Assembly (NCBI RefSeq): GCF_000337835.1
Contig: NZ_AOLM01000020.1
Span: 173,975 to 237,974, forward strand
Reading direction: 5' to 3'
Source of the DNA: Haloferax sulfurifontis ATCC BAA-897
GTDB taxonomy: Archaea; Halobacteriota; Halobacteria; Halobacteriales; Haloferacaceae
DNA: 64,000 nt
Shown: positions 8,160 through 18,558 of the stretch, piece by piece
Layout: every line of letters begins with the position of its first letter
How positions within the stretch are numbered: position 1 is the first letter of the stretch
Program-made: the position numbers and the translations under genes
Notes under the pieces: generated by a model
Database searches by the model: none
Told to the model about the DNA's origin: nothing
What the model saw: only the letters and a program-made list of their open reading frames with translations

Positions 8160-8906
8160 ATGCAGGCAACTATCCGAGACCTGAACGGCGACGACGCGGG
8201 CAGTATCGACCTGCCCGAGGTCTTCGAGACGGCTTACCGTCCGGACCTCATCAAGCGTGCCGTCATCGCCGCGCAGGCAAACCGAAAACAGCCGTACGGT
8301 GCCGACCCCTACGCCGGACTTCGAACCCCGGCAGAGTCCATGGGCAGTGGCCGTGGGATGTCCCACGACCCACGCCAGAACGGCGTCGCCCGACGCGTCC
8401 CGCACGCCGTCTCCGGCCGCCGCGCTCACCCGCCGAAGGCCGAAAAGGACCAGGGGAAGGAGATCAACACGAAGGAGCGTAAGCTCGCCGTCCGCTCGGC
8501 GCTCGCCGCCACGACGGACCCCGAGCTGGTCGCCGAGCGCGGTCACCGCTTCGACGACGACGTCGAGCTCCCCCTCGTCGTCTCCGACGACTTCGAGGAC
8601 CTCGTCAAGACGAAGGAGGTCGTCGACCTCCTGCAGTCCCTCGGCGTCTACGACGACATCGAGCGCTCCGAGGAGAACAAGAAGGTCAAGGGCGGCCAGG
8701 GCAAGCTCCGCGGTCGCAAGTACACCCGTCCGAAGTCCATCCTCTTCGTGACGGCCGACGAGCCCTCGAAGGCGGCTCGCAACCTCGCGGGCGTCGACGT
8801 CGCCACCGCGGCGAACGTCTCCGCCGAGGACCTCGCGCCCGGCACCCACGCCGGCCGCCTCACGCTGTTCACTGAGAGCGCGCTCGAGGAGGTCGCAGAA
8901 CGATGA
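8160..8906 (+). CDS. rpl4: Ribosomal protein uL4
   Basis: The 248-residue archaeal/eukaryotic-type L4 starts MQATIRDLNGDDAGSIDLPE. The conserved exit-tunnel loop is visible (PYAGLRTPAESMGSGRG, then ARRVPHAVSGRRAHPPKAEK). The C-terminal part RKYTRPKSILFVTADE is the usual helical core. It lies 3 bp after rpl3, and its last 4 bases overlap the start of rpl23 in an ATGA. Confidence 0.98.
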   Translation: MQATIRDLNGDDAGSIDLPEVFETAYRPDLIKRAVIAAQANRKQPYGADPYAGLRTPAESMGSGRGMSHDPRQNGVARRVPHAVSGRRAHPPKAEKDQGKEINTKERKLAVRSALAATTDPELVAERGHRFDDDVELPLVVSDDFEDLVKTKEVVDLLQSLGVYDDIERSEENKKVKGGQGKLRGRKYTRPKSILFVTADEPSKAARNLAGVDVATAANVSAEDLAPGTHAGRLTLFTESALEEVAER

Positions 8907-9154
8907 GCATCATCGAACACCCGCTGGTCACGGAGAAGGCGATGAACCAGATGGACTTCGACAACAAGCTCCAGTTCATCGTCCACATCGACTCGACGAA
9001 GTCCGACGTCAAGTCGGAAGTCGAGTCGCGCTACGACGTGACCGTCGAGAAGGTCAACACGCAGGTCACGATGAAAGGCAAAAAGAAAGCAACAGTTCGT
9101 CTCTCTGAAGACGACGACGCGCAGGAAGTCGCGTCGCGTATCGGGGTGTTCTAA
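8903..9154 (+). CDS. rpl23: Ribosomal protein uL23
   Basis: The 83-residue protein is the compact archaeal L23, with HPLVTEKAMNQMDFDNKLQF at the N-terminus and the basic loop TMKGKKKATVRL near the end. L23 lies at the tunnel exit and provides a docking site for SRP and nascent-chain factors. Its start overlaps rpl4 by 4 bases, indicating translational coupling. Confidence 0.98.
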   Translation: MSIIEHPLVTEKAMNQMDFDNKLQFIVHIDSTKSDVKSEVESRYDVTVEKVNTQVTMKGKKKATVRLSEDDDAQEVASRIGVF

Positions 9155-9156
9155 CC

Positions 9157-9882
9157 ATGGGACGCCGAATTCAGGGCCAGCGTCGCGGTCGCGGTACGTC
9201 CACGTTCCGGGCGCCGTCGCACCGCTACAAGGCCGAGCTGTCGCACAAGAAGTCCGAAGACAAAGACACGATCTCGGGTACGGTCGTCGGCATCGAGCAC
9301 GACCCCGCACGCAGTGCGCCCATCGCCCTCGTCGAGTTCGAGGACGAACAGCGCATGATTCTCGCACCCGAGGGTATCTCCGTCGGCGAAGAGCTTCAGA
9401 TCGGCGTCTCCGCCGAGATCAAGCCCGGCAACACCCTGCCGCTCGCCGAGATTCCCGAAGGTGTCCCCGTCTGTAACGTCGAGCACCAGCCCGGCGACGG
9501 CGGGAAGTTCGCCCGCGCCTCCGGCGTGAGCGCGCAGCTTCTCTCGCACGACCGCAAGGTCGCTATCGTGAAGCTCCCGTCGGGCGAGGTCAAGCGCCTC
9601 AACCCCAACTGCCGAGCCACCATCGGCGTCGTCGCCGGTGGCGGCCGCACGGAAAAGCCGTTCGTCAAGGCAGGCAAGAAGTACCACAAGATGAAAGCGC
9701 GCGGTATCAAGTGGCCGCGCGTGCGTGGTGTTGCTATGAACGCCGTCGACCACCCGTTCGGTGGCGGCGGCCGGCAACACCCCGGTCAGCCGAAGTCCGT
9801 CTCGCGGAACGCTCCGCCGGGCCGGAAGGTCGGTGACATCGCCTCCAAACGCACCGGTCGCGGTGGCAAGGGAGGTAAGTAA
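9157..9882 (+). CDS. rpl2: Ribosomal protein uL2
   Basis: The 241-residue L2 starts [20 protein letters not shown] and carries the conserved C-terminal region [20 protein letters not shown]. Its histidine lies close to the peptidyl transferase centre in known structures. Length and order are standard for archaea. It sits 2 bp after rpl23 and 2 bp before rps19. Confidence 0.98.
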   Translation: MGRRIQGQRRGRGTSTFRAPSHRYKAELSHKKSEDKDTISGTVVGIEHDPARSAPIALVEFEDEQRMILAPEGISVGEELQIGVSAEIKPGNTLPLAEIPEGVPVCNVEHQPGDGGKFARASGVSAQLLSHDRKVAIVKLPSGEVKRLNPNCRATIGVVAGGGRTEKPFVKAGKKYHKMKARGIKWPRVRGVAMNAVDHPFGGGGRQHPGQPKSVSRNAPPGRKVGDIASKRTGRGGKGGK

Positions 9883-9884
9883 CC

Positions 9885-10307
9885 ATGAGTACGCAATACC
9901 GCACCGGCCGCGAAGGTGAGTTCACCTACCGCGGCTACACGCTCGACGAGCTGCAGGATATGGAGCTCGACGAGGTCGCGGAACTGCTCCCCGCTCGTCA
10001 GCGGCGAACCATCACCCGAGGCCTGTCGGCCGAGCACGAGAAACTGCTCGCGAAGGCTCAGGACAAGACGGAAGAGGAGACGGCTAACACGCCCATTCGA
10101 ACGCACCTGCGCGACATGCCGATTCTCCCCGAATTCGTCGGTCTTACCTTCGCCGTCTACACCGGTCAGGAGTTCGAGCGCACCCAGATTCAGCCCGAGA
10201 TGATCGGTCACTACCTGGGCGAGTTCCAGCTGACCCGTAGCTCGGTCGAGCACGGTCAGGCCGGTATCGGCGCGACCCGGTCTTCGAAGTTCGTGCCCCT
10301 CAAGTAA
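9885..10307 (+). CDS. rps19: Ribosomal protein uS19
   Basis: A 140-residue archaeal S19 with the hallmark segment [20 protein letters not shown] followed by [10 protein letters not shown]. The N-terminal part ([20 protein letters not shown]) is the usual archaeal/eukaryotic extension compared with bacteria. It binds 16S rRNA in the small-subunit head. It is placed 2 bp after rpl2. Confidence 0.98.
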   Translation: MSTQYRTGREGEFTYRGYTLDELQDMELDEVAELLPARQRRTITRGLSAEHEKLLAKAQDKTEEETANTPIRTHLRDMPILPEFVGLTFAVYTGQEFERTQIQPEMIGHYLGEFQLTRSSVEHGQAGIGATRSSKFVPLK

Positions 10308-10310
10308 ACC

Positions 10311-10772
10311 ATGGGAATCAACTACAGCGTCGAGGCCGACCCGGACACCACGGCCAAGGGTATGCTCCGGGACCGGCCCATCAGCATCAAGCACAGCAAG
10401 GCCATCTCCCGAGCCATCAAGGGGATGCCCGTCGCCGACGCAGAGGAGTACCTCGAAGCCGTCATCGACGGCGAGCGGTCGGTTCCGTTCAAGCAGCACA
10501 ACTCCGGCGTCGGTCACCGAAGCGACATCGACGGCTGGGACGCGGGACGGTACCCCGAGAAGGCGTCCAAGGCGTTCCTCGAACTCCTCGAAAACGTTCG
10601 CAACAACGCGACCGAACAGGGCTTCGACGGACCGGCCATGGAGATCAAGCACGTCGCCGCCCACAAGGTCGGCGAACGTCAGGGTCGCAAGCCCCGCGCC
10701 TTCGGTCGGGCGGACCCGTGGAACACCCCAATCTGTGACGTCGAACTCATCATCGAAGAGGTCGAGGAATAA
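10311..10772 (+). CDS. rpl22: Ribosomal protein uL22
   Basis: The 153-residue L22 begins [20 protein letters not shown] and has the conserved C-terminal hairpin region [20 protein letters not shown], which lines the peptide exit tunnel in known structures. The final acidic stretch [10 protein letters not shown] is a halophilic trait. Its stop codon TAA shares one base with the ATG of rps3. Confidence 0.97.
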   Translation: MGINYSVEADPDTTAKGMLRDRPISIKHSKAISRAIKGMPVADAEEYLEAVIDGERSVPFKQHNSGVGHRSDIDGWDAGRYPEKASKAFLELLENVRNNATEQGFDGPAMEIKHVAAHKVGERQGRKPRAFGRADPWNTPICDVELIIEEVEE

Positions 10773-11680
10773 TGGCTGACGAACACCAATTCATCGAGAA
10801 CGGACTGCAGCGGTCCCAGATCGACGAGTTCTTCGCAGAAGAGCTCGGTCGAGCGGGCTACGGCGGCATGGACGTCGCCAAGACGCCGATGGGCACCCAG
10901 ATCGTGCTCAAGGCCGAAAAGCCCGGGATGGTCATCGGGAAAGGCGGGAAGAACATCCGTAAGGTCACCCGCGAACTCGAAGAGCGATTCAACCTCGACG
11001 ACCCCCAGATCGACGTGCAGGAAGTCGACGAGCCGGACCTCAACGCCCGGATCGTCGCCGACCGCCTCGCCAACGCGCTCGAACGCGGCTGGTACTTCCG
11101 TAAGGCGGGTCACACGACCATCGACCGCATCATGGACGCCGGCGCCCTCGGTGCCGAGATCGTCCTCTCCGGAAAGGTCACGGGCGCTCGCTCCCGCGTG
11201 GAGAAGTTCAACCGCGGCTACATCAAGCACAACGGCGAGCCCGCACAGGAGATCGTCGACGAGGGCCAGGGCGTCGCAGTCATGAAGCTCGGCACCATCG
11301 GCGTGACGGTCAAGATCATCCCGCCGGGTGCGCGACTCCCCGACGACTTCGAAGTCGAGGAAGACGCCAACCCCGAGGCGGTCGAACAGATCGAAGAGAC
11401 CGAAAGCGTCGAGGACCTCCTCGAAGAGGAGCCGGAGGAAGTTCCGGACGTCTCCGAGGAGGACGACGACGAGACGGACGCCATCGACGAAGACGTCGTC
11501 GAGGAAGCGGCCGTCGAAGCGGTCGAAGAGGAAGTCGTCGACGACGAAGCCGACGACGAGGACGAAGCGGTCGAGGAAGTCGTCGACGACGACGAGGAAC
11601 TCGACGAAGACGTCGCCGAAGAGGCGGCCGACCTCGTCTCGGAGATGGAAGACGAAGACGACGAAACGGAGGAAGAATAA
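10772..11680 (+). CDS. rps3: Ribosomal protein uS3 with long acidic tail
   Basis: A 302-residue S3 with the KH domain loop GKGG at residues 56-59 and the C-terminal S3 domain ([34 protein letters not shown]). About 100 extra residues at the C-terminus are almost entirely Asp, Glu, Val and Ala. Such tails are common in haloarchaeal S3 and help solubility in high salt. The tail DNA is a low-complexity GAC/GAA repeat and could be prone to length variation. It sits between rpl22 and rpl29 with 1-bp spacing. Confidence 0.97.
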   Translation: MADEHQFIENGLQRSQIDEFFAEELGRAGYGGMDVAKTPMGTQIVLKAEKPGMVIGKGGKNIRKVTRELEERFNLDDPQIDVQEVDEPDLNARIVADRLANALERGWYFRKAGHTTIDRIMDAGALGAEIVLSGKVTGARSRVEKFNRGYIKHNGEPAQEIVDEGQGVAVMKLGTIGVTVKIIPPGARLPDDFEVEEDANPEAVEQIEETESVEDLLEEEPEEVPDVSEEDDDETDAIDEDVVEEAAVEAVEEEVVDDEADDEDEAVEEVVDDDEELDEDVAEEAADLVSEMEDEDDETEEE

Positions 11681-11893
11681 ATGGCGATCCTCTACACCGA
11701 AGAGATTCGCGACATGACGCCCGCAGAGCGCACCGCCGAGCTCGAAGAGCTCGAGACGGAACTGCTCAACGCGAAGGCCGTTCAGGCCGCGGGCGGCGCG
11801 CCGGAGAACCCCGGCCGCGTCTCTGAACTGAAAAAGACCATCGCCCGAATCAAGACGATTCAGGGCGAAGAAGGCGACCTCGACGAAGAATAA
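11681..11893 (+). CDS. rpl29: Ribosomal protein uL29
   Basis: The 70-residue protein begins [20 protein letters not shown] and is a two-helix coiled hairpin with the usual [10 protein letters not shown] segment near the end. It belongs to the large subunit, near the tunnel exit. It follows rps3 directly and shares one base with the next gene (TAATG). Confidence 0.97.
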   Translation: MAILYTEEIRDMTPAERTAELEELETELLNAKAVQAAGGAPENPGRVSELKKTIARIKTIQGEEGDLDEE

Positions 11894-12324
11894 TGCCACT
11901 CACACCCGAGACTCTCACGCGACACGAACTCAACGGCCTCCACGTGGAGGTCGTCGACGCGGCGAACCCCGACCTCGTCGGGATAGCCGGTCGCATCGTC
12001 GTCGAGACGATGCACACGTTCATGCTCGACGACGGGTCTCGGGTGCGGCAGGTGCCGAAACGAGGGGCGACCTTCGAATTTGAGATTCCGCGTACAGATG
12101 AAGCCGCCGGCGCCGCGAAGGCGTCGGGGACCGCGTCCAAACTTCGGTCGGATACTACTGGCGGATTTGATGCCAGTCAGTCTGGCCGGCTCGCCGACTC
12201 ATCATCGGCGGCTTCCCGTTCCGGGAATTGCGAGGGTGTGGCCTACGTTACGGTGGATGGCGCACAACTGCTCTCACGACCCGCCCTGCGCACCGAAACT
12301 ACAGGTGACTCGAAATGGCGATAG
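11893..12324 (+). CDS. rnp1: Ribonuclease P protein component 1 (Rpp29/Pop4)
   Basis: A 143-residue protein whose first 65 residues are the Sm-like Rpp29 core: [40 protein letters not shown] and [13 protein letters not shown]. This subunit binds the specificity domain of RNase P RNA in tRNA 5' maturation. The C-terminal 75 residues contain a Ser/Gly/Arg-rich linker and then a conserved-looking end ([20 protein letters not shown]). It is at its standard archaeal position between rpl29 and rps17, and it overlaps rps17 by 10 bases. Confidence 0.93.
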   Translation: MPLTPETLTRHELNGLHVEVVDAANPDLVGIAGRIVVETMHTFMLDDGSRVRQVPKRGATFEFEIPRTDEAAGAAKASGTASKLRSDTTGGFDASQSGRLADSSSAASRSGNCEGVAYVTVDGAQLLSRPALRTETTGDSKWR

Positions 12325-12659
12325 GACTTGACGTTCCAATGCCTCCGGAACCTGACGATTCCGAGGCTTACGACTACGAAAAATGTCCGTTCTACGGCTC
12401 GCTCTCCGTCCGGGGTCAGACCCTGGAGGGGACGGTCGTCTCGACGGACATGGCAAAGACCGTCATCGTCGAGCGGGAGTACGACGTATTCGTTCCGAAG
12501 TACGACCGCTACATGAAGCGACGTTCCCGCATCCCGGCACACGTGCCGGGCGTGCTCGACGACGTCGCTGTCGGTGACGAAGTAACGATTGCGGAGACCC
12601 GACCTCTCTCGAAGACGAAATCCCACGTCGTCGTCGAGATTATCGGAGGTGACGAGTGA
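12315..12659 (+). CDS. rps17: Ribosomal protein uS17
   Basis: The 114-residue archaeal S17 starts [20 protein letters not shown]. It has the OB-fold pattern [20 protein letters not shown], then the basic loop [19 protein letters not shown]. The N-terminal extension before the OB fold is typical of archaea and eukaryotes. The start lies 10 bases inside rnp1, an unusually long overlap for this operon. The stop overlaps rpl14 in TGATG. Confidence 0.97.
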   Translation: MAIGLDVPMPPEPDDSEAYDYEKCPFYGSLSVRGQTLEGTVVSTDMAKTVIVEREYDVFVPKYDRYMKRRSRIPAHVPGVLDDVAVGDEVTIAETRPLSKTKSHVVVEIIGGDE

Positions 12660-13057
12660 TGGAAGCGCTCAAAGCGGACATCACCAAGGGTGTCGCCCGT
12701 GGCTCGCTGGTCACGTGCGCCGACAACACCGGCGCTCGTGAACTGAAGATTATCAGCGTCGCGGGTTACTCCGGTACGAAGAACCGCCACCCCAAGGCAG
12801 GCATCGGGGACAAGGTGACCGTCTCGGTCACCAAAGGTACCCCCGAGATGCGCCGCCAGGTGCTCGAAGCTGTCATCGTCCGCCAGCGGAAATCCATCCG
12901 CCGGCCCGATGGCACGCGTGTGAAGTTCGAGGACAACGCCGCCGTCATCATCGACGAGATGGAAGAGCCTCGCGGGACCGAAATCAAGGGTCCCGTCGCA
13001 CGCGAAGTCGCCGAGCGCTTCGGGAGTATCGCATCGACGGCTACGATGATCGTATAG
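12659..13057 (+). CDS. rpl14: Ribosomal protein uL14
   Basis: The 132-residue L14 starts [20 protein letters not shown], and the signature [19 protein letters not shown] follows. The C-terminal half [20 protein letters not shown] is canonical. L14 forms intersubunit bridges. A GTG lies immediately upstream in frame, but the ATG that overlaps the rps17 stop is the natural start. Confidence 0.98.
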   Translation: MEALKADITKGVARGSLVTCADNTGARELKIISVAGYSGTKNRHPKAGIGDKVTVSVTKGTPEMRRQVLEAVIVRQRKSIRRPDGTRVKFEDNAAVIIDEMEEPRGTEIKGPVAREVAERFGSIASTATMIV

Positions 13058-13058
13058 T

Positions 13059-13415
13059 ATGACTCGACAACCGCGCAAACAGCGAACCCAGATTCGCGAC
13101 GCGCCGCTCCACGAGCGGCAAAAGCAGGTCCGCGCACCGCTGTCGGCCGACCTCCGCGAGGAGTACGGCAACCGTAACGTCCGCGTCAACGCGGGCGACA
13201 CGGTCGAGGTGCTCCGCGGCGACTTCGCCGGCGACGAAGGCGAAGTCACCGAGGTCGACCTCACGGACGCCGTCATCTACGTCGACGGCGTCACCGTTGA
13301 GAAAGCCGACGGCGAGGAGGCCCCACGCCCCCTTCAGGCCAGTAACGTCCGCGTGACGGAACTGGACCTCGAAGACGACGTGCGCGAGGCCCGACTCAAG
13401 GAGGATAACGAATGA
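13059..13415 (+). CDS. rpl24: Ribosomal protein uL24
   Basis: A 118-residue protein with an N-terminal basic stretch ([20 protein letters not shown]) and a KOW motif ([20 protein letters not shown]). L24 is an early 23S rRNA assembly protein near the tunnel exit. The acidic C-terminus is halophile-typical. It is 1 bp from rpl14 and overlaps rps4e by 4 bases. Confidence 0.98.
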   Translation: MTRQPRKQRTQIRDAPLHERQKQVRAPLSADLREEYGNRNVRVNAGDTVEVLRGDFAGDEGEVTEVDLTDAVIYVDGVTVEKADGEEAPRPLQASNVRVTELDLEDDVREARLKEDNE

Positions 13416-14113
13416 CTCGACACCAGAAGCGACTGTCCGTACCGAAGTCCTGGCCGGTCGAGCGCAAGACAGGCACGTTCACGGTCAAGGCCGGAGCGGG
13501 TCCGCACGGCGAGGCGGGGGTTCCCCTCATCATCGTCCTGCGCGACGTGCTCGGCTACGTTGACTCGAAGAAGGAGGCCCAGTACGCCCTCAACCACCAG
13601 AGTATTCTGGTCAACGGCGACGTGGCCTCCGACGTCCGCCGTCCCATCGGGATGTTCGACATCCTGGCGTTCGTCCAGCGAGAGGAGTACTACCGCGTCT
13701 TCCCCGACGAGGGAGGCCGCCTGGCGCTGACGCCCATCGACGCCGACTCGGCATCCAGCCGTCTCGGCAAGATCGTGAACAAGACGCAGGTCTCCGGTGG
13801 CGACTTCCAGCTGACGCTCCACGACGGGGCGACCCTCGTCGTCGAGGACGCCTCGGAGTACAGCGGCAAGGACTCCATCGTCGTCGACAACGAGACGAAG
13901 GACGTCGTCGCGCACTTCCCCTACGAGGAAGGCGCGCTCGTCACAGCTGTCAACGGGCAGCATGCTGGCGAAATCGGCGAGGTCACAGAGATAATCGTCA
14001 CGCCCGGCAGCGGGAACAACTCCGTTGTCGTCGAGACCGAAGACGGCGAGTTCGAGACGGTCGAACAGTACGTCGTCGTCATCGACGAGAACTTCACGGG
14101 TGATGACGAATGA
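13412..14113 (+). CDS. rps4e: Ribosomal protein eS4
   Basis: The 233-residue protein begins [20 protein letters not shown]. It has the S4-like RNA-binding segment ([20 protein letters not shown]) and a KOW motif near the C-terminus ([20 protein letters not shown]). eS4 is found only in archaea and eukaryotes. It overlaps rpl24 and rpl5 by 4 bases on each side. Confidence 0.97.
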   Translation: MTRHQKRLSVPKSWPVERKTGTFTVKAGAGPHGEAGVPLIIVLRDVLGYVDSKKEAQYALNHQSILVNGDVASDVRRPIGMFDILAFVQREEYYRVFPDEGGRLALTPIDADSASSRLGKIVNKTQVSGGDFQLTLHDGATLVVEDASEYSGKDSIVVDNETKDVVAHFPYEEGALVTAVNGQHAGEIGEVTEIIVTPGSGNNSVVVETEDGEFETVEQYVVVIDENFTGDDE

Positions 14114-14628
14114 GCGAGGCTGACTTCCACGCGATGCGCGACCCGCGCATCGAGAAGGTCGTCGTCCACATGGGCGTCGGCGAAGGCGGTCGCGAACTCG
14201 CCAAGGCCGAGGACATCCTCGAGGAGATTACCGGTCAGGAGAGCGTTCGCACGATCTCCGGCCGAGCCTCGCAGGACTTCGGCGTTCGCCGCGGCGAACC
14301 CGTCGGCGCGAAGGTCACCCTCCGCGGTGACACCGCCGTCGAGTTCCTCGAAACCGCACTCCCCATCGCGGACCTCTCGGTCTCGTCGTTCGACGAGACT
14401 GGCAACTTCGGCTTCGGCGTCGAAGAGCACACGGAGTTCCCAAGCCAGGAGTACGACCCGCAGATCGGTATCTACGGGCTGGACGTGACGGTCAACCTCG
14501 TCCGCCCCGGCTACCGAGTGAAAAAGCGCGACAAGCGTTCCCGACAGATTCCGTCGTCCCACCGGATGACCGTCGAGGACGCCGTCGCGTTCATCGAGTC
14601 CACGTTCGACGTGGAGGTTGAAGAATGA
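14110..14628 (+). CDS. rpl5: Ribosomal protein uL5
   Basis: The 172-residue archaeal L5 starts [20 protein letters not shown], followed by [20 protein letters not shown], and has the conserved core [18 protein letters not shown]5 contacts 5S rRNA in the central protuberance. It overlaps rps4e upstream and rps14 downstream in ATGA junctions. Confidence 0.98.
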   Translation: MSEADFHAMRDPRIEKVVVHMGVGEGGRELAKAEDILEEITGQESVRTISGRASQDFGVRRGEPVGAKVTLRGDTAVEFLETALPIADLSVSSFDETGNFGFGVEEHTEFPSQEYDPQIGIYGLDVTVNLVRPGYRVKKRDKRSRQIPSSHRMTVEDAVAFIESTFDVEVEE

Positions 14629-14801
14629 GCGATAGCGAAACAGAACAGACGGGCGAGCACGCGTCCCGCCGCACCGGCCAGGAAAACGAGTGCCGGCGCT
14701 GCGGTCGAAAACAGGGACTTGTCAGCAAGTACGACATCAACCTGTGCCGCCAGTGCTTCCGAGAGATCGCCCGCGAGATGGGATTCAAGAAGTACCGATA
14801 A
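14625..14801 (+). CDS. rps14: Ribosomal protein uS14, zinc-binding form
   Basis: A 58-residue protein with two CxxC pairs, CRRC at residues 23-26 and CRQC at 41-44, forming the zinc-ribbon version of S14. It ends in the universal motif REMGFKKYR. Its ATG overlaps the rpl5 stop (ATGA). It is short enough to be missed by length-limited gene finders. It lies in the head of the small subunit. Confidence 0.96.
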   Translation: MSDSETEQTGEHASRRTGQENECRRCGRKQGLVSKYDINLCRQCFREIAREMGFKKYR

Positions 14802-14803
14802 GA

Positions 14804-15196
14804 ATGGCTGACAACGACCCACTCAGTAGCGCGCTTTCCGGTGTGGACAACGCCGAGAGCGTCGGACACCTGTCCCACGAGATCCAGCCCGCCTCCAACA
14901 TCATCGGCTCCGTCCTCGAGGTCTTCTACGACCGCGGGTACATCGACGGCTTCGAGTTCGTCGACGACGGCAAGGCCGGTCTGTTCGAGGTTGAACTGAA
15001 AGGCGCAATCAACGATTGTGGCGTCGTCAAGCCCCGGTATTCCGCCGGAGCCGACGACTTCGAGAAATGGGAGAAGCGATTCCTCCCCGCCCGTGACTAC
15101 GGCGCGCTCATCGTCACGACGAGCCACGGCGTCATGAGCCACTACGAGGCCCGCGAGAAGGGCATCGGTGGCCAGATCATCGCCTACGTCTACTAG
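14804..15196 (+). CDS. rps8: Ribosomal protein uS8
   Basis: A 130-residue protein starting [20 protein letters not shown], with the C-terminal signature [20 protein letters not shown] then [14 protein letters not shown]8 is a primary 16S rRNA binder. The ATG at 14804, 2 bp after the rps14 stop, was chosen; the longer open frame upstream overlaps rps14. Confidence 0.97.
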   Translation: MADNDPLSSALSGVDNAESVGHLSHEIQPASNIIGSVLEVFYDRGYIDGFEFVDDGKAGLFEVELKGAINDCGVVKPRYSAGADDFEKWEKRFLPARDYGALIVTTSHGVMSHYEAREKGIGGQIIAYVY

Positions 15197-15200
15197 AACA

Positions 15201-15737
15201 ATGAGCCGAATAGAAATCGAAATCCCGGACGAGGTATCCGCCGAGGTCAAGAACCTCGAGCTCACCATCGAGGGCCCCAACGGAAGCGTCACAAAGCGCC
15301 TCTGGTACCCGAACGTCACGGTCTCCGCCGAAGACGCCGCTGTCGTCATCGAGAGCGACGTCGAGAACGCGAAGACCAACGCGACCATCGGTACCTTCGA
15401 GAGCCACGTGAACAACATGCTTCACGGCGCGACCGAAGGGTGGGAGTACAAGATGGAAGTCCACTACGCTCACTTCCCGATGCAGGTTAGTGTCGAAGGG
15501 AGCGACGTGGTCATCAAGAACTTCCTCGGCGAGAAGTCCCCGCGACGAGCGCAGATTCGCGGCGACACGGACGTACAGGTCGACGGCGAAGAACTCACCC
15601 TGACGGGCTCCAACAAGGAGGACGTCGGGCAGACCGCCGCCGACATCGAACAACTCACCCGCGTCAAGGACAAGGACACTCGCGTGTTCACCGACGGCGT
15701 GTACATCACCCAGAAACCGCAGACTGGTGATGCCTAA
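15201..15737 (+). CDS. rpl6: Ribosomal protein uL6
   Basis: The 178-residue archaeal L6 starts [20 protein letters not shown]. It has two L6 repeats; the second has [20 protein letters not shown], the family signature region. It sits near the sarcin-ricin loop. The start is 4 bp after rps8, and the stop shares one base with the next gene. Confidence 0.97.
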   Translation: MSRIEIEIPDEVSAEVKNLELTIEGPNGSVTKRLWYPNVTVSAEDAAVVIESDVENAKTNATIGTFESHVNNMLHGATEGWEYKMEVHYAHFPMQVSVEGSDVVIKNFLGEKSPRRAQIRGDTDVQVDGEELTLTGSNKEDVGQTAADIEQLTRVKDKDTRVFTDGVYITQKPQTGDA

Positions 15738-16444
15738 TGTCGGAAGAAATCACCGAACTCGAAGACATCAGCGGCGTCGGCCCGTCGAAGGCCGACGCAC
15801 TCCGCGAAGCCGGCTTCGAGAGCGTCGACGACGTACAGGCCGCGAGCCAGTCCGAACTGGCCGAGGTCGACGGCATCGGGAACGCGCTCGCCGCGCGTAT
15901 CAAAGCCGACGTCGGTGGCCTCGAGGTCTCCGACGAGTCCGAGGCCGAAGTCGAAGACGAGTCCGAAGCCGAGCCTGAGGAAGAGGAAGCCGAAGAAGTC
16001 GAGACGGAGCTTCAGCCCCGCGGTCACGCGGACAAGAAGCCCCAGCTCGACGACGAAACCGCGGAAGCCCTGGCGCAGAAGCGCCGCGAGGGCAAGCCGC
16101 AGTTCAACCGGCAGGACCACCACAAGAAGAAGCGCACGCCCAAGTCGTGGCGTCGCCCCCGTGGCGGTCTCTCCAAACAGCGTATCGGCATCAAGGGCAA
16201 GGGCCCCAAGGTCGAGGCGGGCTACCGCACGCCGAAGGCCGCCCGCGGCCTTCACCCGTCGGGCTTCGAGGAGGTCCGCGTGTTCAACACGGACGATCTC
16301 GAAGGCATCGACGGTGATACGCAGGCAGTTCGCATCGCCTCCTCGGTCGGCGCGCGCAAGCGCGAGCGCATCGAGGAAGCGTGTGAGGACCGCGAGATTC
16401 GCGTCCTCAACCCCACCTACGTCGAAGTCGAGGTGGACAACTGA
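15737..16444 (+). CDS. rpl32e: Ribosomal protein eL32 with N-terminal HhH domain
   Basis: The 235-residue protein has two parts. Residues 1-60 form a helix-hairpin-helix pair ([37 protein letters not shown]), followed by an acidic linker. From about residue 110 comes the eL32 domain ([20 protein letters not shown], then [20 protein letters not shown]). The N-terminal HhH fusion is common in haloarchaea and absent from most other eL32 proteins. Stop and next start overlap. Confidence 0.96.
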   Translation: MSEEITELEDISGVGPSKADALREAGFESVDDVQAASQSELAEVDGIGNALAARIKADVGGLEVSDESEAEVEDESEAEPEEEEAEEVETELQPRGHADKKPQLDDETAEALAQKRREGKPQFNRQDHHKKKRTPKSWRRPRGGLSKQRIGIKGKGPKVEAGYRTPKAARGLHPSGFEEVRVFNTDDLEGIDGDTQAVRIASSVGARKRERIEEACEDREIRVLNPTYVEVEVDN

Positions 16445-16899
16445 TGACGGACCTCAAAGCGCAGAAGCGAATGGCGGCCGACGTCCTCGACGTCGGCAAG
16501 GGTCGAGTTTGGTTCGACCCCGAGGAACAGTCCGAAATCGCGGAGGCTATCACGCGCGAAGACATCCGTGAACTCGTCGACGAGGGCACGATTCGCGCCA
16601 AGGACGCCAAGGGCAACTCGAAGGGTCGCGCACGCGAGCGCGCCGCCAAGCGTTCCTACGGTCACCGCAAGGGTGCCGGCTCCCGCAAGGGCCGTTCCGG
16701 CGCTCGACAGAACAAGAAAGACGCATGGGTCAGCCGAATCCGCGCCCAGCGCCGTCGCCTGAAGGAGCTTCGCGAGGACGGAACGCTCGACCGTTCCCAG
16801 TACCGCTCGCTCTACAACAAGGCGTCCGGTGGCGAATTCGATAGCGTGGACCGGCTCGAAGCGTACATTCAGAACAACTACCAGGTGGAGATTCAATAA
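16444..16899 (+). CDS. rpl19e: Ribosomal protein eL19
   Basis: A 151-residue basic helical protein starting [20 protein letters not shown], with RVWFDPEEQSEIAEAITRED and the long helix region RKGRSGARQNKKDAWVSRIR. eL19 takes part in an intersubunit bridge. It shares one base with rpl32e and one base with rpl18. Confidence 0.97.
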   Translation: MTDLKAQKRMAADVLDVGKGRVWFDPEEQSEIAEAITREDIRELVDEGTIRAKDAKGNSKGRARERAAKRSYGHRKGAGSRKGRSGARQNKKDAWVSRIRAQRRRLKELREDGTLDRSQYRSLYNKASGGEFDSVDRLEAYIQNNYQVEIQ

Positions 16900-17453
16900 T
16901 GGCGACCGGACCACGATACAAGGTTCCGATGCGGCGTCGCCGCGAAGTCCGGACCGATTACCATCAAAGGTTGCGCCTGCTGAAATCGGGCAAGCCCCGC
17001 CTCGTTGCTCGCGTGAGCAACAAGCACGTCAGGGCGCAGCTGGTCACTCCGGGCCCGCAGGGCGACGAGACCCACGCTGCAGCGACCTCTGCCGACCTCG
17101 ACGAGTACGGCTGGGAAGCCCCCACGGGCAACCTCCCGAGCGCGTACCTCACGGGGTATCTGGCAGGTAAGCGGGCGCTGGCCGCCGGCGTCGAGGAAGC
17201 GGTCCTCGACATCGGCCTCAACACGGCCACGCCCGGGAACAAGGTCTTCGCGGTGCAGGAGGGTGCTATCGACGCTGGCCTCGAAATCCCCCACAACGAC
17301 GCAGTGCTCGCTGACTGGGACCGCAACCGCGGTGTCCACATCGCCGAGTACGCAGAGCAGCTCGACGAGCCGCTCTACAGTGGAGACTTCGATGCCACGA
17401 ACCTCCCCGACCACTTCGACGAAGTGCTCGGGAACCTTCAGGAGGACGAATGA
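16899..17453 (+). CDS. rpl18: Ribosomal protein uL18
   Basis: The 184-residue archaeal L18 begins [20 protein letters not shown], followed by [20 protein letters not shown], the canonical 5S rRNA-binding region. The longer archaeal/eukaryotic C-terminal part is present ([20 protein letters not shown]). It overlaps rps5 by 4 bases. Confidence 0.97.
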   Translation: MATGPRYKVPMRRRREVRTDYHQRLRLLKSGKPRLVARVSNKHVRAQLVTPGPQGDETHAAATSADLDEYGWEAPTGNLPSAYLTGYLAGKRALAAGVEEAVLDIGLNTATPGNKVFAVQEGAIDAGLEIPHNDAVLADWDRNRGVHIAEYAEQLDEPLYSGDFDATNLPDHFDEVLGNLQEDE

Positions 17454-18094
17454 GCAGAAATAACAACGGCTGGGAGCCGCGAACGCGGCTCGGCCGCATG
17501 GTGCAGAACGGCGACGTCACGTCGATGGACCAGGCGCTCGAGACGGGACTTCCGCTCAAGGAACCCCAGCTCGTCGACCAGCTCCTTCCCGGACTGGACG
17601 ACGAGGTGCTCGACATCAACATGGTCCAGCGCATGACCGACTCCGGCCGCCGGGTGAAGTTCCGGTGTGTCGTCGCAGTCGGGAACCGTGACGGCTACCT
17701 CGGCTACGCTGAGGCCCGCGACGACCAGGTCGGCGGTGCCATCCAGAAAGCCATCGAGGTGGCGAAACTGAACATCATCAAGGTGGACCGCGGCTCGGGG
17801 TCGTGGGAAGACCGCGCAGGCGGCCTCAACTCCCTCTCGCGCAAGGCGGAGGGGAAGGCCGGCTCCGTGACGGTCCGCATCATCCCCGCTCCGCAGGGCC
17901 TCGGCCTCGCGGCCGCAGAGACCGTCCGCAACATCCTCGAACTCGCCGGCATCCAGGACGCCTGGACCAAGAGCGACGGGAACACCCGGACCACGGTCAA
18001 CCTCGCGAAGGCGACCTACAACGCGCTCAAGAACGCGTCGCAGTCCCGCACGCCGCGGCGCGCTCGCGAAGTCCGTCAGGAGGTGCGCGAATAA
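17450..18094 (+). CDS. rps5: Ribosomal protein uS5
   Basis: The 214-residue S5 has the double-stranded-RNA-binding segment [20 protein letters not shown] then [20 protein letters not shown], and the C-terminal domain [21 protein letters not shown]5 contributes to decoding accuracy at the mRNA entry channel. The stop overlaps the ATG of rpl30. Confidence 0.98.
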   Translation: MSRNNNGWEPRTRLGRMVQNGDVTSMDQALETGLPLKEPQLVDQLLPGLDDEVLDINMVQRMTDSGRRVKFRCVVAVGNRDGYLGYAEARDDQVGGAIQKAIEVAKLNIIKVDRGSGSWEDRAGGLNSLSRKAEGKAGSVTVRIIPAPQGLGLAAAETVRNILELAGIQDAWTKSDGNTRTTVNLAKATYNALKNASQSRTPRRAREVRQEVRE

Positions 18095-18558
18095 TGCAGG
18101 CTATCGTTCAGCTTCGCGGTGAGGTCAACATCGCACAGGACGTCCGCGACACGCTCACGATGCTCAACATCCACCGCGTGAACCACGCGACGTTCGTGCC
18201 GGAAACCGACGCCTACCGCGGAATGATCTCGAAGGTCAATGACTTCGTCGCGCACGGGGAACCGAGCGTCGACGTCGTCGAGACCCTCATCAGCACGCGC
18301 GCCGAGCCCGAGTCGGGCGACGGCGACATCACCGATGAGTGGGTCTCCGAGAACACCGACTACGACGATGTGGCCGCGCTCGCGCAGGCCATCGTCGACG
18401 AGGAGACGACCCTGCGAAAGCAAGGCGTCTCCCCCGTGCTCCGTCTGCACCCGCCGCGCGGCGGTCACCGCGGACAGAAGCACGTCACCAAGGAAGGTGG
18501 CCAGCTCGGTAAGCACAGCACCGAACAGATCGACGAACTCCTGGAGGACATGCGATGA
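18094..18558 (+). CDS. rpl30: Ribosomal protein uL30
   Basis: A 154-residue archaeal-type L30 starting [20 protein letters not shown], with LTMLNIHRVNHATFVPETDA and the C-terminal extension SPVLRLHPPRGGHRGQKHVT, which is absent in bacteria. The start was set at the ATG overlapping the rps5 stop. A longer frame upstream is arginine-rich shadow. It overlaps rpl15 by 4 bases. Confidence 0.97.
   Translation: MQAIVQLRGEVNIAQDVRDTLTMLNIHRVNHATFVPETDAYRGMISKVNDFVAHGEPSVDVVETLISTRAEPESGDGDITDEWVSENTDYDDVAALAQAIVDEETTLRKQGVSPVLRLHPPRGGHRGQKHVTKEGGQLGKHSTEQIDELLEDMR

Noticed and set aside
11360..11680. Acidic low-complexity tail of S3 as an anomaly
   Set aside because: Long acidic C-termini are usual in haloarchaeal S3 and similar proteins, so this is not evidence for fusion or error.
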